Shown here piece after piece: positions 1-8,547 of a stretch of DNA of 64,000 nucleotides. The notes beneath the pieces were generated by a model. That model searched no databases. It was not told the origin of the DNA and saw nothing but the letters and a program-made list of their open reading frames with translations. This DNA comes from Streptomyces sp. NBC_00464 (GTDB lineage: Bacteria > Actinomycetota > Actinomycetes > Streptomycetales > Streptomycetaceae): positions 181,316 to 245,315 of the forward strand of contig NZ_CP107900.1 of assembly GCF_036013915.1 (NCBI RefSeq), read 5' to 3'. A program made the position numbers and the translations under genes. Position 1 is the stretch's first letter; each line of letters opens with the position of its first letter.

Positions 1-2
1 CC

Positions 3-1190
3 CGCCTGGAGGGCGAGGGACTCGACCTGTCCACCCTCACCCGTTCCGGCCATTTGGTGGGCACGTTCGCCTATATGTCTCCCGAGCAGGCCATCGGCGC
101 GACCGCACTCGACGGCCGTAGCGATCTCTACGCCCTGGGCTGCCTGCTGTACGCAGCCCTGGTCGGCAGGCCGCCATTCTCCGAGGGACCTTGGCACCGC
201 CTTCTGCGTCAGCACGTCGACGAGGCTCCCTTGCCGCCCGGAGCGCTCAGGGACGGACTTCCGGCCGCGTGGGACACGCTGGTGCTGGATCTCCTCGCCA
301 AAGCGCCGGGGGACCGGCCGCCGAGCGCAGCCGCGGTGCGGGAACGGATCGCGGCGCTGCCCCTGCCGGTGGACGCGCCGCCCCCGCCGGTGGCGGCACC
401 TTCCCGGAACGCGACGGTGATCGACCCGGACGCGATCACCTCTGATGCCTCAGCGGTCGTCGGCGTCCCCGCGAATCCGAACGACCCGGCCGTGCTGGGC
501 GGGGGCGGAGCGGTGATCCCCTCGTACCCGAGCCCCAGCCCGAACCCGAAGCCGGCCTCGGACTCAACCCCCGACCCGGCCCCCACCCCCGCCCTCACCA
601 GACCGCTGCCCGGCTCCGCGCTGCCCCCGCCGCGGGTGCTGTCCGGCGACGAAGTGATCTCGCGGAGCTTGACGACGCAGCAGTTGCTGGCCATCGGTGT
701 GGTGGTACTGGTGGTGCTCAGTGGGCTGGTGACGCTTTCCCTGGTCGTCTCGGGACGCAAGGCCGGCCCGTCGCTGGGCACGGCCGGAATCATCACCCTG
801 GGCGGACTACTCGCTGCCATCGTGATCGGCCTTCTCTACAGTGGCTACGTCTACGAGTGGCGACCACGCCGGGCCGAGCGGCGGGCCGCTGCCAGGAACC
901 GGCGCGCAACCGCAGAGAAACCCGAAGCCGATGAGGCGCGGGCAGCGGCACGCGGCGCCGGAAGTCCCGCCCACCGGTACGCCCTCAAGGTCCTCACCTC
1001 GGCAATGCGGAACGGCCAAGTTCTGTGGGTGGCCTACGAGTTCCAGGGCGGGATCTGGTGGCTCCACCTCTACCCGCTCCGCTTCGACAACGGCGATCTG
1101 GTGGGGCTCACTGTGCAGTCGCAGGAGACGTACCGCATCGCCGAATTCCGGCTACGCGGGACGTCCCACACCCCACCGCCCGGCTTGTGA
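3..1190 (+). CDS. Ser/Thr protein kinase, C-terminal part (truncated by window edge)
   Basis: The frame is open from the first bases, so the gene begins upstream of the window. The first recognisable segment is the end of the activation loop and the APE motif (GTFAYMSPEQ), followed by kinase subdomain IX (DGRSDLYALGCLLY). This is the pattern of Hanks-type actinobacterial kinases. After the catalytic lobe come a Pro/Ala-rich linker, two hydrophobic membrane segments (roughly 210-231 and 244-267 counted from base 54) and a charged cytoplasmic tail of about 110 residues. The catalytic Lys, HRD and DFG motifs would lie outside the window, so activity cannot be judged. The substrate is unknown. 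Confidence 0.88.
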   Translation, partial: RLEGEGLDLSTLTRSGHLVGTFAYMSPEQAIGATALDGRSDLYALGCLLYAALVGRPPFSEGPWHRLLRQHVDEAPLPPGALRDGLPAAWDTLVLDLLAKAPGDRPPSAAAVRERIAALPLPVDAPPPPVAAPSRNATVIDPDAITSDASAVVGVPANPNDPAVLGGGGAVIPSYPSPSPNPKPASDSTPDPAPTPALTRPLPGSALPPPRVLSGDEVISRSLTTQQLLAIGVVVLVVLSGLVTLSLVVSGRKAGPSLGTAGIITLGGLLAAIVIGLLYSGYVYEWRPRRAERRAAARNRRATAEKPEADEARAAARGAGSPAHRYALKVLTSAMRNGQVLWVAYEFQGGIWWLHLYPLRFDNGDLVGLTVQSQETYRIAEFRLRGTSHTPPPGL

Positions 1191-1217
1191 ACGACCGCGC
1201 CTGGCAGGGCGGCGCCA

Positions 1218-1345
1218 TGAGGTGATCCGGCTGATCACCAGCCTGATGGACCACAAGAAGTACCCGGCTGCCGACCTCGCCGAACTGTACGCACGACGCT
1301 GGGAGATCGATCTCGTCTTCGACGAGATCAAGACCCATCAGCGCG
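1218..1345 (+). pseudogene. IS4-family transposase C-terminal remnant
   Basis: A short in-frame stretch (VIRLITSLMDHKKYP, then LYARRWEIDLVFDEIKTHQR) has the signature of the last catalytic-region helix of IS4-type DDE transposases, including the conserved Y-x-x-R-W-x-I and E-x-K-x-H-x-R positions. No other part of an IS4 transposase is present and the frame degenerates after about 1345. It is a residue of an old insertion just downstream of the kinase gene. Confidence 0.6.
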
Positions 1346-1470
1346 ATGCCGGGAGTCGGCGTCAGGACCGGAGCACGGATATTGATCGAGGTAACGGCAG
1401 TACCTTCCCGACCGTCGGCCACCTCGCTGCCTAAGAAGACATCTCATTTGGTCAGGTAGGGCTGTCGTTC

Positions 1471-2270
1471 ATGGTGGGGATCGTTGAGCGGCTGGTGCCG
1501 GATGAGTTGTGGGAGCTGTTCCAGCGGGTGGTGCCGGAGGCGCCCTCGCGGCCTCAGGGGGACGGTCGGCGTCGACGTGGTGATCGTGAGGTGCTGGCCG
1601 CGATCGTGTTCGTTGCCACGTCAGGCTGTACGTGGCAGCAGTTGTCAACGGCTTCGTTCGGGCCGTCAGGGGCGACGGCCCATCGACGCTTCTTCGGTGG
1701 TCGAAGGCCAGGGTGTGGGCCAAGCTCCACCGCGTGGTGCTCGACGAGCTCGGCTCCCGGGGCGAGTTGGACTGGTCCCGCCGCGCGATCGACTCGGTGA
1801 ACATGCGGGCCCTGAAAATGGGGGATCTGACAGGTCCGAATCCTGTCGATCGGGGCAAGTACGGGGCGAAGATCCACTTGGTCACCGAACGAACCGTCCT
1901 GCCCCTTTCCGTCGGAATCTCGGGGGCGAACATGCACGACAGACAGTCAGGCCATGATCCCGCTCGTGCAAGGAATACTGCCGATCCGCTCCCGCCGCGG
2001 ACCGCGGCGCCGCAAACCCGAGAAGCTCCACGCCGACAAGGGCTATGACTACTCCCACCTGCGACGGTGGTTACGCCAGCGTGGCATTCAGCAGCGCATC
2101 GCGCGCAAGGGAATCGAGTCATCACAGCGACTAGGACGCCACCCGTGGGCCGTCGAACGCACGATGTCGTGGCTCGCCGACTCCACCGCCGCTATAAGCA
2201 AAAAGCCGAGCACTTCCCCTTCACCAGCATCGCCTGCACCCTGATCTGCTACCGCAGGATCACGTCCTGA
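1471..2270 (+). pseudogene. IS5-family transposase, broken by several frameshifts
   Basis: Conserved IS5/IS427-type segments follow one another in order but alternate between two frames. The N-terminal helix-turn-helix (DELWELFQRVVPEAP) is in frame 1 from 1471. ARVWAKLHRVVLDELGSRGE and GKYGAKIHLVTERTVLPL are in frame 3 from about 1695. RKPEKLHADKGYDYSHLRRW and WAVERTMSWLA are back in frame 1 from about 1954. The usual C-terminus AEHFPFTSIACTLICYRR is in frame 3 after about 2190. The second shift coincides with a duplicated gaca near 1932-1945. A functional transposase cannot be made; no clean terminal repeat is obvious right next to the gene. Confidence 0.82.
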
Positions 2271-2304
2271 TTCGCTGGCGTGGTACCGAACGAAGGCCCT
2301 CGCT

Positions 2305-2622
2305 CTACGAGCCCTCGACAGGCAGCCCCGCCACGAACTCTGAAAGAACGGAGGTTCGGGGCGGCGCCTGCCCATGAAGGAACCGCTGGTAGTGGTCGGC
2401 GACGAGACGACGCAGGTCTGCCTCGGCCGGTTCATCACCACTGAGCTCAAGGGCGACCTGGTGCGGCTCACCTGTCATGTACAACGGTCTGGCCAGGGCG
2501 TCGAACCCACAGGTGTACTCGTCGGGCATCTCCCACCATGCCTCGGCGGACGCTCGGTCCTGGAGGACGTACATGTAATAGTCGTCATCGAAGAGGATTA
2601 CGGGTCCTATCGGTGTAGTCAC
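2305..2622 (-). CDS. Small hypothetical protein
   Basis: This 105-residue reading frame lies between two broken transposases. A GTG at 2622 gives a sensible N-terminus (MTTPIGPVILFDDDYYMYVL); a longer version from 2670 is possible but adds an unlikely Cys/Trp-rich leader. The protein is acidic, with DDDYYMYVLQD and WWEMPDEY, and contains no membrane segment. No family was recognised. It might be an immunity-type cytoplasmic protein, but nothing in the sequence proves that. Confidence 0.5.
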   Translation of the reverse strand: MTTPIGPVILFDDDYYMYVLQDRASAEAWWEMPDEYTCGFDALARPLYMTGEPHQVALELSGDEPAEADLRRLVADHYQRFLHGQAPPRTSVLSEFVAGLPVEGS

Positions 2623-2754
2623 CCGTGGAGTATGGCGCAACCAGCAGGTCAGATACGTGCCACAGCACAAGCACCAGCCCTACGTTCACGCACCAAATGA
2701 GATGACGTCCAAGCCGGACTCGCCCCAGCGACCCGTACTTCCGGCTCCTCGATC

Positions 2755-2989
2755 CGCGGCAAACAACCTATCCCGATGCGGAAACAAGCAGCTCAAACGG
2801 ACCTTCTTCCTCTCCGCGTTCGCCGCCCTGGGCGACCCGGCATCGCGGACCTATTACGACAAGAAGATCGTCCAGGGGAAGCACCACACGCAGGCCCTGC
2901 TCTGCCTCGCCAGGCGGCGGGCGAACGTCCTCTTCGCGATGCTCCGCGATGGAACTTTCTACGAGGCCCGTCCTGCCGCATCGACTTGA
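2755..2989 (+). pseudogene. IS110-family transposase C-terminal fragment
   Basis: The run GNKQLKRTFFLSAFAALGDP followed by SRTYYDKKIVQGKHHTQALL and RRANVLFAMLRDGTFYE matches the C-terminal Transposase_20 region of IS110/IS116/IS902 elements, where SA-x-x-A and Y-x-K-K are conserved. The DEDD N-terminal domain is absent, so only the tail of the element remains. It is codirectional with the IS5 remnant upstream. Confidence 0.78.
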
Positions 2990-3055
2990 GACCTTCTTGT
3001 CCTGCGGGCAGGTGCGTGATCAGCTTCGGAGATGGGGGCCGAGGATTCCGAGCAC

Positions 3056-3355
3056 ATGAAACTCATCCACCGCTGGCTCGCCGGCGAGGTGGTCAACAGC
3101 ACCGTTGGCATCAAGGTGACCGGTGGCCCATTCAACGGACAAACCAAAATCGTCCAGCTCGATCAGGACGGGCTTCCACCCGCACGCCTTCGTGCTCGCG
3201 GCGGCAGCGGACAGACACCTGGAAACCCTGCTGCCTGGCACATCTACGAAGCCGTCCCGGCCCCCGATACTGCCGCCGGCTGGACCTACAGATACGCCGG
3301 AGCCGACACGACTGACGCTTCCACCGAGGGCCCCTCAGGCACCCCCGCGGCTTGA
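3056..3355 (+). CDS. Small hypothetical protein
   Basis: This is an approximately 100-residue protein with the pattern VTGGPFNGQTKIVQLDQDG near its middle and a Trp/Tyr-rich end (GWTYRYAG). That layout is common in short uncharacterised streptomycete proteins with a small beta fold. The ATG at 3056 has gagg about 12 bases upstream; an alternative ATG lies at 3032. No catalytic motif is visible. It may be partly degenerate. Confidence 0.45.
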   Translation: MKLIHRWLAGEVVNSTVGIKVTGGPFNGQTKIVQLDQDGLPPARLRARGGSGQTPGNPAAWHIYEAVPAPDTAAGWTYRYAGADTTDASTEGPSGTPAA

Positions 3356-3531
3356 CCAAGGAGATAGTGGCCCCGCCACTACGACTTGTCCAGGGTCCAC
3401 CTGGACTCCCCAAGCATCAGGCTGCTTCCCACTCGATGGCATGGTCACGCTTTCTTCACTTAGTCATCACTGCACGATCACCTCCAGTAGGCTGCGGGCG
3501 CTCCGTTCGCACCACTGAGGGGGATTTCTTC

Positions 3532-4035
3532 ATGCGTATCCGCTACGTCCTGACCACTGCCGTGACTACTGCGGCTGCCGCCGCACTCGGGCTCGCGGTA
3601 GTAGTGCCGGCACAGGCGGCCGAGTACTCCTCGGCCCTGAAGATCAAGGGCGTCCAGTACGACGCTCCGGGCCGGGACTCCAACAAGTGCTCTGGCGGCA
3701 ACACCAAGAACGAGTACCTGACGATCAAGAACTACTCGAAGACGGCGACCGTGAACCTGAAGGGCTACAAGGTCAAGGACGCCGCCGGAAACACGTTCAC
3801 CTTCAAGAACAGCCACGTCCTGCAGCCGGGCGACCAGGTCAGTCTGCGCGGCGGCCGCGGCGCCGACTCAGACGCCAAGAACGTCGTCTACCGCCAGAAC
3901 TGCAACTTCATCTGGAACAACGACAAGGACACCATCTACTTCTACAAGCCGGGTGGAGTCCGAGCCGACGTCCACGCCTACACCAAGAAGGCCAACGACA
4001 AGGACGGCAACGGCTACATCGCCTACCACGGCTGA
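3532..4035 (+). CDS. Secreted lamin-tail (LTD) domain protein
   Basis: The protein has 167 residues. It starts at the ATG at 3532, preceded by a strong purine-rich site (gagggggat). The N-terminus is a classical Sec signal peptide (MRIRYVLTTAV, then an Ala/Leu core ending VVPAQAAEY, with likely cleavage after AQA). The mature part has the lamin-tail beta-sandwich signature: NEYLTIKNYSKTATVNLKGY, then DAAGNTFTF and LQPGDQVSL, and WNNDKDTIYFYKPGG near the end. LTD domains occur in secreted actinobacterial proteins, where they are thought to bind DNA or cell-surface ligands. The role here is unknown. A strong hairpin follows the stop codon. Confidence 0.85.
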   Translation: MRIRYVLTTAVTTAAAAALGLAVVVPAQAAEYSSALKIKGVQYDAPGRDSNKCSGGNTKNEYLTIKNYSKTATVNLKGYKVKDAAGNTFTFKNSHVLQPGDQVSLRGGRGADSDAKNVVYRQNCNFIWNNDKDTIYFYKPGGVRADVHAYTKKANDKDGNGYIAYHG

Positions 4036-4052
4036 CGAGTCGCCTCTATCCA

Positions 4053-4098
4053 GTGAGGGTCGGCGGCCAAAAGAACACACTCGACGGCCGACCCTCAC
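4053..4098 (+). terminator. Rho-independent-type hairpin after the LTD gene
   Basis: A perfect 12-bp inverted repeat (gtgagggtcggc at 4053-4064, gccgaccctcac at 4087-4098) is separated by 22 bases and begins 17 bases after the stop codon. There is no clear T tract, as is usual in streptomycetes. Confidence 0.65.
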
Positions 4099-4497
4099 AG
4101 CTGGCCCTACCCAATCAAGCAGATCTTGCAGCCACTGTCTGGAGCTGCCTTGGCGCCTTCCCACAGGGCGCGGGCTGCGGTGGAGGGCCTGCTCGTCGAC
4201 GTCGCCCGGCGTCCGGACTGGTGGCCTCGGCCGGGTGGCGAGGAGGTCGCCGATGTCTTCGGGGCGCGTTGCTGGGTCTCGATCGTGGCCTACCTCGACG
4301 AGGTCAAGGTACGTGACGTCGGTTGGGCGGGGGTGAAGTTGGGTGGTGGTCCTGGAACTGGCTCCACGCCCTTCGCCGTCACCGTATCTCCTGCATGGCA
4401 GAAGCGTCGCCCGCAGTACAGGGATCGCCGCATGTCAGCATCCATGGCCTCCCGGCGCGCGTACCGTGAGGGGACGACCCGCCGGGAGGACCAGCCG
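4099..4497 (+). other. Intergenic stretch with a short coding-like remnant
   Basis: There is no complete gene. Bases about 4150-4330 read as ARAAVEGLLVDVARRPDWW and DVFGARCWVSIVAYLDEV, which looks like a fragment of a former small cytoplasmic protein. It lacks a convincing start and runs into the downstream leader. The remainder is the upstream region of the TA pair. Confidence 0.3.
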
Positions 4498-4803
4498 ATG
4501 AGCGCACAGCCCGACCACGCACCCTTCACGCCGTACGCCCCCGCACCCGGGGCGCCGGCCGAACTCCTCGCCCAGCTGCGCGCCGACCAGCGCGCTGATC
4601 AGTGGGTGCCGGCCTTCGAACGGGAGTGGGCGGCGGCGCTGGAGGAGTCCCGCCGTACATTCTCCCTCGCCGGGCTGTACGAGGTCGTCCAGGACTGGCA
4701 GGGCCGTCTCGCCTCCGCCCCGGCGGTCGACGCGTTCGTCGCCTCCGGCTACGACGACAGCGAGTTCATCGACATGGCGGACCTGCGGGAAAGACGCCGG
4801 TGA
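4498..4803 (+). CDS. Antitoxin-like protein of a TA pair
   Basis: The protein has 101 residues. The ATG at 4498 follows a ggagg-type site (cgggaggaccagccg). The N-terminus is Pro/Ala-rich and disordered (PFTPYAPAPGAPAE). It is followed by a helical segment with FEREWAAALEESRRTFSLAG and LYEVVQDWQGRLAS, the pattern of the small DUF6247-type proteins that precede ParE/RelE-like toxins in actinobacteria. The stop overlaps the next start (gtga), so the two are translationally coupled. The expected role is binding and neutralising the downstream toxin and autoregulating the operon; this is inferred from family and gene order. Confidence 0.72.
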   Translation: MSAQPDHAPFTPYAPAPGAPAELLAQLRADQRADQWVPAFEREWAAALEESRRTFSLAGLYEVVQDWQGRLASAPAVDAFVASGYDDSEFIDMADLRERRR

Positions 4804-5060
4804 CCGGGCGGCCGTACGCGGTCAGCTTTTCAGCTCCGGCCGCGAAGGTACTCGACACCCTGCCCGAGGACGTCGAAGACATGGTGTGGGACGTCCTGGA
4901 CACGGCCGCGGCCGACCCGTGGGGCTTTCGGCAGTGGAACGCCGACGACCTGGAGGGCCAGGACGTCCGCCACGCCTCCGTCGGCCAGCTGTCCCTCACC
5001 TACTGGGTGAACCGCCCCCTGCACCGCCTGTCCGTCCTCACCATTACCTGGCTCGGATAG
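4800..5060 (+). CDS. ParE/RelE-like toxin
   Basis: The protein has 86 residues and starts at GTG 4800, overlapping the antitoxin stop by four bases. It has the length and secondary-structure order of RelE/ParE toxins: an N-terminal strand (YAVSFSAPAAKVL), two helices (LPEDVEDMVWDVLDTAAADP), then strands ending in VGQLSLTYWVNRPLHRLSVL. The target (ribosome-bound mRNA or gyrase) cannot be decided from sequence. An imperfect hairpin follows. Confidence 0.75.
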   Translation: MTGRPYAVSFSAPAAKVLDTLPEDVEDMVWDVLDTAAADPWGFRQWNADDLEGQDVRHASVGQLSLTYWVNRPLHRLSVLTITWLG

Positions 5061-5070
5061 ACCGTGACAA

Positions 5071-5104
5071 TGCCCTGCCCGGCATCGCAACTGCCGGGGC
5101 AGGC
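5071..5104 (+). terminator. Hairpin downstream of the TA pair
   Basis: The arms are tgccctgcccggca (5071-5084) and tgccggggcaggc (5092-5104), with one bulged base and a 7-base loop, followed by tgtttc. It lies 10 bases after the toxin stop. Confidence 0.55.
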
Positions 5105-5280
5105 TGTTTCCGGTCGTAGCCACCACCCGGTGAAGCTTGCCGGCGCGCAGGACGATGAAGTCGTAGGCGAGCACAACAAGGACCAGGTGCACGGCCACAA
5201 ACCTCGCTGCCGCCACTGACCGCAGCCCACCGCCTGGGAGATCACGGTCAGCCTGCGGAAAGCGGTGCTCGCTGCCCGCA

Positions 5281-5412
5281 TCTGGCTTCTCTCTCGGCTA
5301 CCCGAATTGGAAGGCGTACTGCGACGCGGAGTTCGGCATCAGCCGCGCGCAGGCGTACCGGATCCTGGACATCGCCCGCTTCCTTTCGGCGGTCCACGAA
5401 GCGGTCACCGCC
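5281..5412 (+). pseudogene. Fragment of a DNA-binding protein (HTH region)
   Basis: One frame reads LGYPNWKAYCDAEFGISRAQ followed by AYRILDIARFLSAVHEAV. This is the helix-turn-helix-like segment found in ParB-like and plasmid regulatory proteins of streptomycetes (the GYxxWxxYCxxEFGxSRxxAYRLL pattern). There is no start codon, and the frame runs into unrelated sequence after about 5412. The surrounding 5105-5576 stretch holds nothing else recognisable. Confidence 0.5.
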
Positions 5413-5747
5413 AGGGCGATCTATGTGACCTGTGGGGGGTGCCTCTATGTCCTTCGTCAAGGTGTGACCGTGTGCCGCAGTAGGCGACTCTTGAGCACCC
5501 CGGCAACCATTCCGGCTCGGCGGGGGTCCTCCATACCAGGCCCCGCTCGGGGCCTCGAAAACCGCGAGTCGGAGAAGCGAGCTGGTGGCAGGCCCGTCAG
5601 AGCCGGGAGCGCCTGGTCGACCGGCTGCTGGGCCGGTTCACCGACCCCGGTGCGGGCCTGACCCGCGACAAGACTCGGCGGCGGGGCCTGGGCAAGCTGC
5701 TGGACTAGCTCGAAGGCCAGCCCGGAGAGACCTGGCAGGATCGCTGG

Positions 5748-7922
5748 ATGGCCAGCGGGGCGGACGACGCCGGCTTCGAGTGGACCGATCTGCCCCTGCA
5801 GGGACGCGGCACACCCAAGGGCCACTGGCGCGATGAACTGGCCACGGGACTGGTGCTCCTGGTCGCCGGGCAGGCGATCCGCCCCAGCTACCCGTGGCTG
5901 CTGCGGCAGCGCGTGACGGTGATGCTCACCGAGTCCCGGGCCGCCAGTGACCCCGCTGCCTTCCAGCGGCTCGAACAACTGGCCCAGCATGCGACCCCGA
6001 CAGCGAGGTCCGACGCCCTGAACAAGCTCACCTGGATCGTGATCCGCAAGGGTGGCCTGGTCAGCGACATCACCGTCGGCGACTGCATCGAGCTGACCAC
6101 CGCACTGGAGGAACACCACTTCCGGGGCAGCGCCGGCCGGCCGCTGTTCTATGCCCTGCTCAAGGAGACCGGCGTGCTCCCGGCCAGCGCACCGGTGCGG
6201 CTGCGGGCGCTTCGCATCGAAGGCCGCCGCAGCGTCGAGCAGATCGTCGACGCGTACGCCATCGAGTGCCGGGCCGTCCGTGACCTGCTGGTCGAGTACT
6301 TCACCGAGCGGGCTCCCGAGCTCGACCACGTCTCGCTGCGTTCGATCGCCCGCAACCTGTGCCGGTTGTTCTGGCGCGACCTGGAGATCCACCATCCCGG
6401 CATCGACTCGCTGCGACTGACGCCCGAGGTCGCGCAGGCGTGGAAGGAACGCCTGGCCTACATCCGTGACGCCCAGGGCCACCCGGTGCGGCCGCGGGTG
6501 AACTTCCGCAGCGAGCTGGTGTTCATCCGGGCGTTCTACCAGGACATCGCCCGCTGGGCCGCCGACGATCCGGCGCGATGGGCGCCCTGGGTGGCGCCGT
6601 GTCCGATCAAGGCCAACGAGTGCGCGACGAAGAAGTCCAGGTCCGGGGTGAAGTCCCGGATGGACCAGCGGACCAGGACCCAGCTGCCGCTGCTACCCGC
6701 CCTGCTTCGAGCCGTCGACCGGCAGCGCAAGGACGCCGAGGCTCGCATCACTGCGGCTCGCGCGACACCAACTGGTGGACGGTTCCAAGTCGCCGGGGAG
6801 GAGTTCGAGCGCTGCAGGTCCGGGCAGGCCCGCCGCGTCTACGTCACCGAGGTGGCCGCCGGTCGGCGGCGGAACCTGACCCACGAGGAGGAGGCGGCGT
6901 TCTGGTCCTGGGCGACGGTGGAGGTGCTACGGCACACCGGCATCCGGATCGAGGAGATGCTGGAGCTCACCCACCACAGCTTCATCGCCTACACCCTGCC
7001 CACCACCGGCGAGGTGGTGCCAATGCTGCAGGTCGCCCCGTCCAAGACCGATGCGGAGCGCCTACTGCTGGTCTCCCCGGAGCTGGCGGAGGTGCTGACC
7101 GCAGTGATCTTCCGGGTCCGGGCCGGGAACGCCGCCCTGCCGCTGGTGTCGGCCTACGACGTGTTCGAGCAGACCTGGAGCCCGCCCATGCCGTTCCTGT
7201 TCCAACGCCGGTACGGCACCGAGGACCGGCCGCTGAGCCGCAGCTACATCCGCGAGTGCCTGGTCGCGACCTCGCAGTCCGCCCAGATCACCATGGCCGG
7301 CGACCCGCTCGAATGGCGCCCCCACGACTTCAGAAGGATCTTCGTGACCGACGCCATCCGCTCCGGACTGCCCCCGCACATCGCCGCGAAAATCTGCGGC
7401 CACGCCGCTCTGGACACCACCATGGGCTATGCCGCGATCTACCCGGAGGACGTGATCTCCCATCACCGGGCCTTCATCGCCCGCCGCAGAACCGAGCGGC
7501 CCAGTGAGGAGTACCGCGAGCTCACCGCCACCGAGTGGGACGAGTTCCTAGCCCACTTCGAACTCCGCAAGGTCGCCCTGGGGACCTGCGGCCGCGACTA
7601 CGCGACCCCGTGCCAGCATGAAAACGCCTGCGTCAGGTGCCCCCTACTCCGCGTGGACCCAGCCCAGATGCCACGCCTCCAGGAGATCCACGCCAACCTC
7701 GTCGACCGTCTCCAAGAGGCCAAAGACCAGGGCTGGCTCGGCGAGGTCGCCGCCATCGAGACCACCCTGGCCGCCGCCGCGCAGAAACTGGAGGCCATGC
7801 GCGAGCGTGCAACTCAGCCGTCCACCGTTCACCTCGGCATGCCCGACATCCGCCGCGACACCGGACGCAGCAGCGCCGACGCTGAGACAGCCTTCCCAAC
7901 GGGTCCTAAGCTTCGCGGATGA
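5748..7922 (+). CDS. Large tyrosine recombinase/integrase, N-terminal frame interrupted by amber codon
   Basis: The protein has 724 residues from ATG 5748. The C-terminal half has the tyrosine-recombinase catalytic set: HTGIRIEEMLELTHHSF (catalytic Arg, about residue 400), PHDFRRIFVTDAI (HxxR, about 525), and CGHAALDTTMGYAAIYPE (His and the Tyr nucleophile, about 552-562). A Cys cluster follows (CQHENACVRCPLL) and then a coiled tail. The frame upstream of 5748 is coding-like (SRERLVDRLLGRFTDPGAG at about 5602-5658) but is interrupted by TAG at 5706-5708, where TGG would restore LLDWLEGQPGETWQDRW. The intact ancestor was therefore longer. The stop overlaps the next start (atga). Confidence 0.85.
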   Translation: MASGADDAGFEWTDLPLQGRGTPKGHWRDELATGLVLLVAGQAIRPSYPWLLRQRVTVMLTESRAASDPAAFQRLEQLAQHATPTARSDALNKLTWIVIRKGGLVSDITVGDCIELTTALEEHHFRGSAGRPLFYALLKETGVLPASAPVRLRALRIEGRRSVEQIVDAYAIECRAVRDLLVEYFTERAPELDHVSLRSIARNLCRLFWRDLEIHHPGIDSLRLTPEVAQAWKERLAYIRDAQGHPVRPRVNFRSELVFIRAFYQDIARWAADDPARWAPWVAPCPIKANECATKKSRSGVKSRMDQRTRTQLPLLPALLRAVDRQRKDAEARITAARATPTGGRFQVAGEEFERCRSGQARRVYVTEVAAGRRRNLTHEEEAAFWSWATVEVLRHTGIRIEEMLELTHHSFIAYTLPTTGEVVPMLQVAPSKTDAERLLLVSPELAEVLTAVIFRVRAGNAALPLVSAYDVFEQTWSPPMPFLFQRRYGTEDRPLSRSYIRECLVATSQSAQITMAGDPLEWRPHDFRRIFVTDAIRSGLPPHIAAKICGHAALDTTMGYAAIYPEDVISHHRAFIARRRTERPSEEYRELTATEWDEFLAHFELRKVALGTCGRDYATPCQHENACVRCPLLRVDPAQMPRLQEIHANLVDRLQEAKDQGWLGEVAAIETTLAAAAQKLEAMRERATQPSTVHLGMPDIRRDTGRSSADAETAFPTGPKLRG

Positions 7923-8464
7923 CCTACGAAGAGCTGTGCTGGGAACCGATAGCGGCGCTTCCAGAAGGCGAGCCCGAGACGTCCTTCGGCGGGCGTTGGG
8001 AGGACCGGCTCTGGTTGAACGTTCCTGGCCCCTTCTACACCGGCATCGCCGACAACTGTTGGACGGGCCGGCTGCACGCACCGCGTCATGTGCTCTACGG
8101 CGGCGAGTACTTCGGTGAATATGTGTATCGCCAGCCGACGACCACGGCCGAGGTCCTGGACCTGGTGACAGCAGCCCAGGAAGATCCGTACCGCGGCTAT
8201 GCCTGCGACGGCGACAGCCGATGGACACCCGAGGCTGTTCGGAACTGGTGGCGCGACCGTGGACGGGTCACCGAGTACCTGGAGTCCCTCCTGCCCGGAT
8301 GGTCGTCCAGCGACAGGTCTGACGAGCGGGAAGCCGCAGAGGGGCTGAGGGACTTTGCCGCCTACATCACTGAAGGGCTCGGCGCTGACCTCCGGAAGTA
8401 CCTCTTCCGGCTTGAAGAGGGCCGTTACCCGAAGAGCTCCGGACCACTGCCTGAGCTCCGATAA
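7919..8464 (+). CDS. Hypothetical protein coupled to the integrase
   Basis: The protein has 181 residues; its ATG overlaps the integrase stop (atga), indicating coupling. The sequence is soluble and aromatic-rich, with NVPGPFYTGIADNCWTGRLH and APRHVLYGGEYFGEYVYRQP followed by WTPEAVRNWWRDRGRV and ADLRKYLFRLEEGR. Related proteins are common in streptomycetes, but I know of no assigned function. No membrane segment or signal peptide is present. Confidence 0.68.
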   Translation: MTYEELCWEPIAALPEGEPETSFGGRWEDRLWLNVPGPFYTGIADNCWTGRLHAPRHVLYGGEYFGEYVYRQPTTTAEVLDLVTAAQEDPYRGYACDGDSRWTPEAVRNWWRDRGRVTEYLESLLPGWSSSDRSDEREAAEGLRDFAAYITEGLGADLRKYLFRLEEGRYPKSSGPLPELR

Positions 8465-8547
8465 ACAATGACGGCCACGGCATGCTCGGTGCTTTCGCAC
8501 CTGGACCCCGTGGAGTGGGATCAGGTACCTGGCTACCCGGCTGGGCC

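Noticed and set aside
4830..5281. Minus-strand frame containing FVAVHLVLVVLAYDFIVLRA
   Set aside because: Hydrophobic by chance on the strand opposite the toxin gene and terminator; no start and no family.
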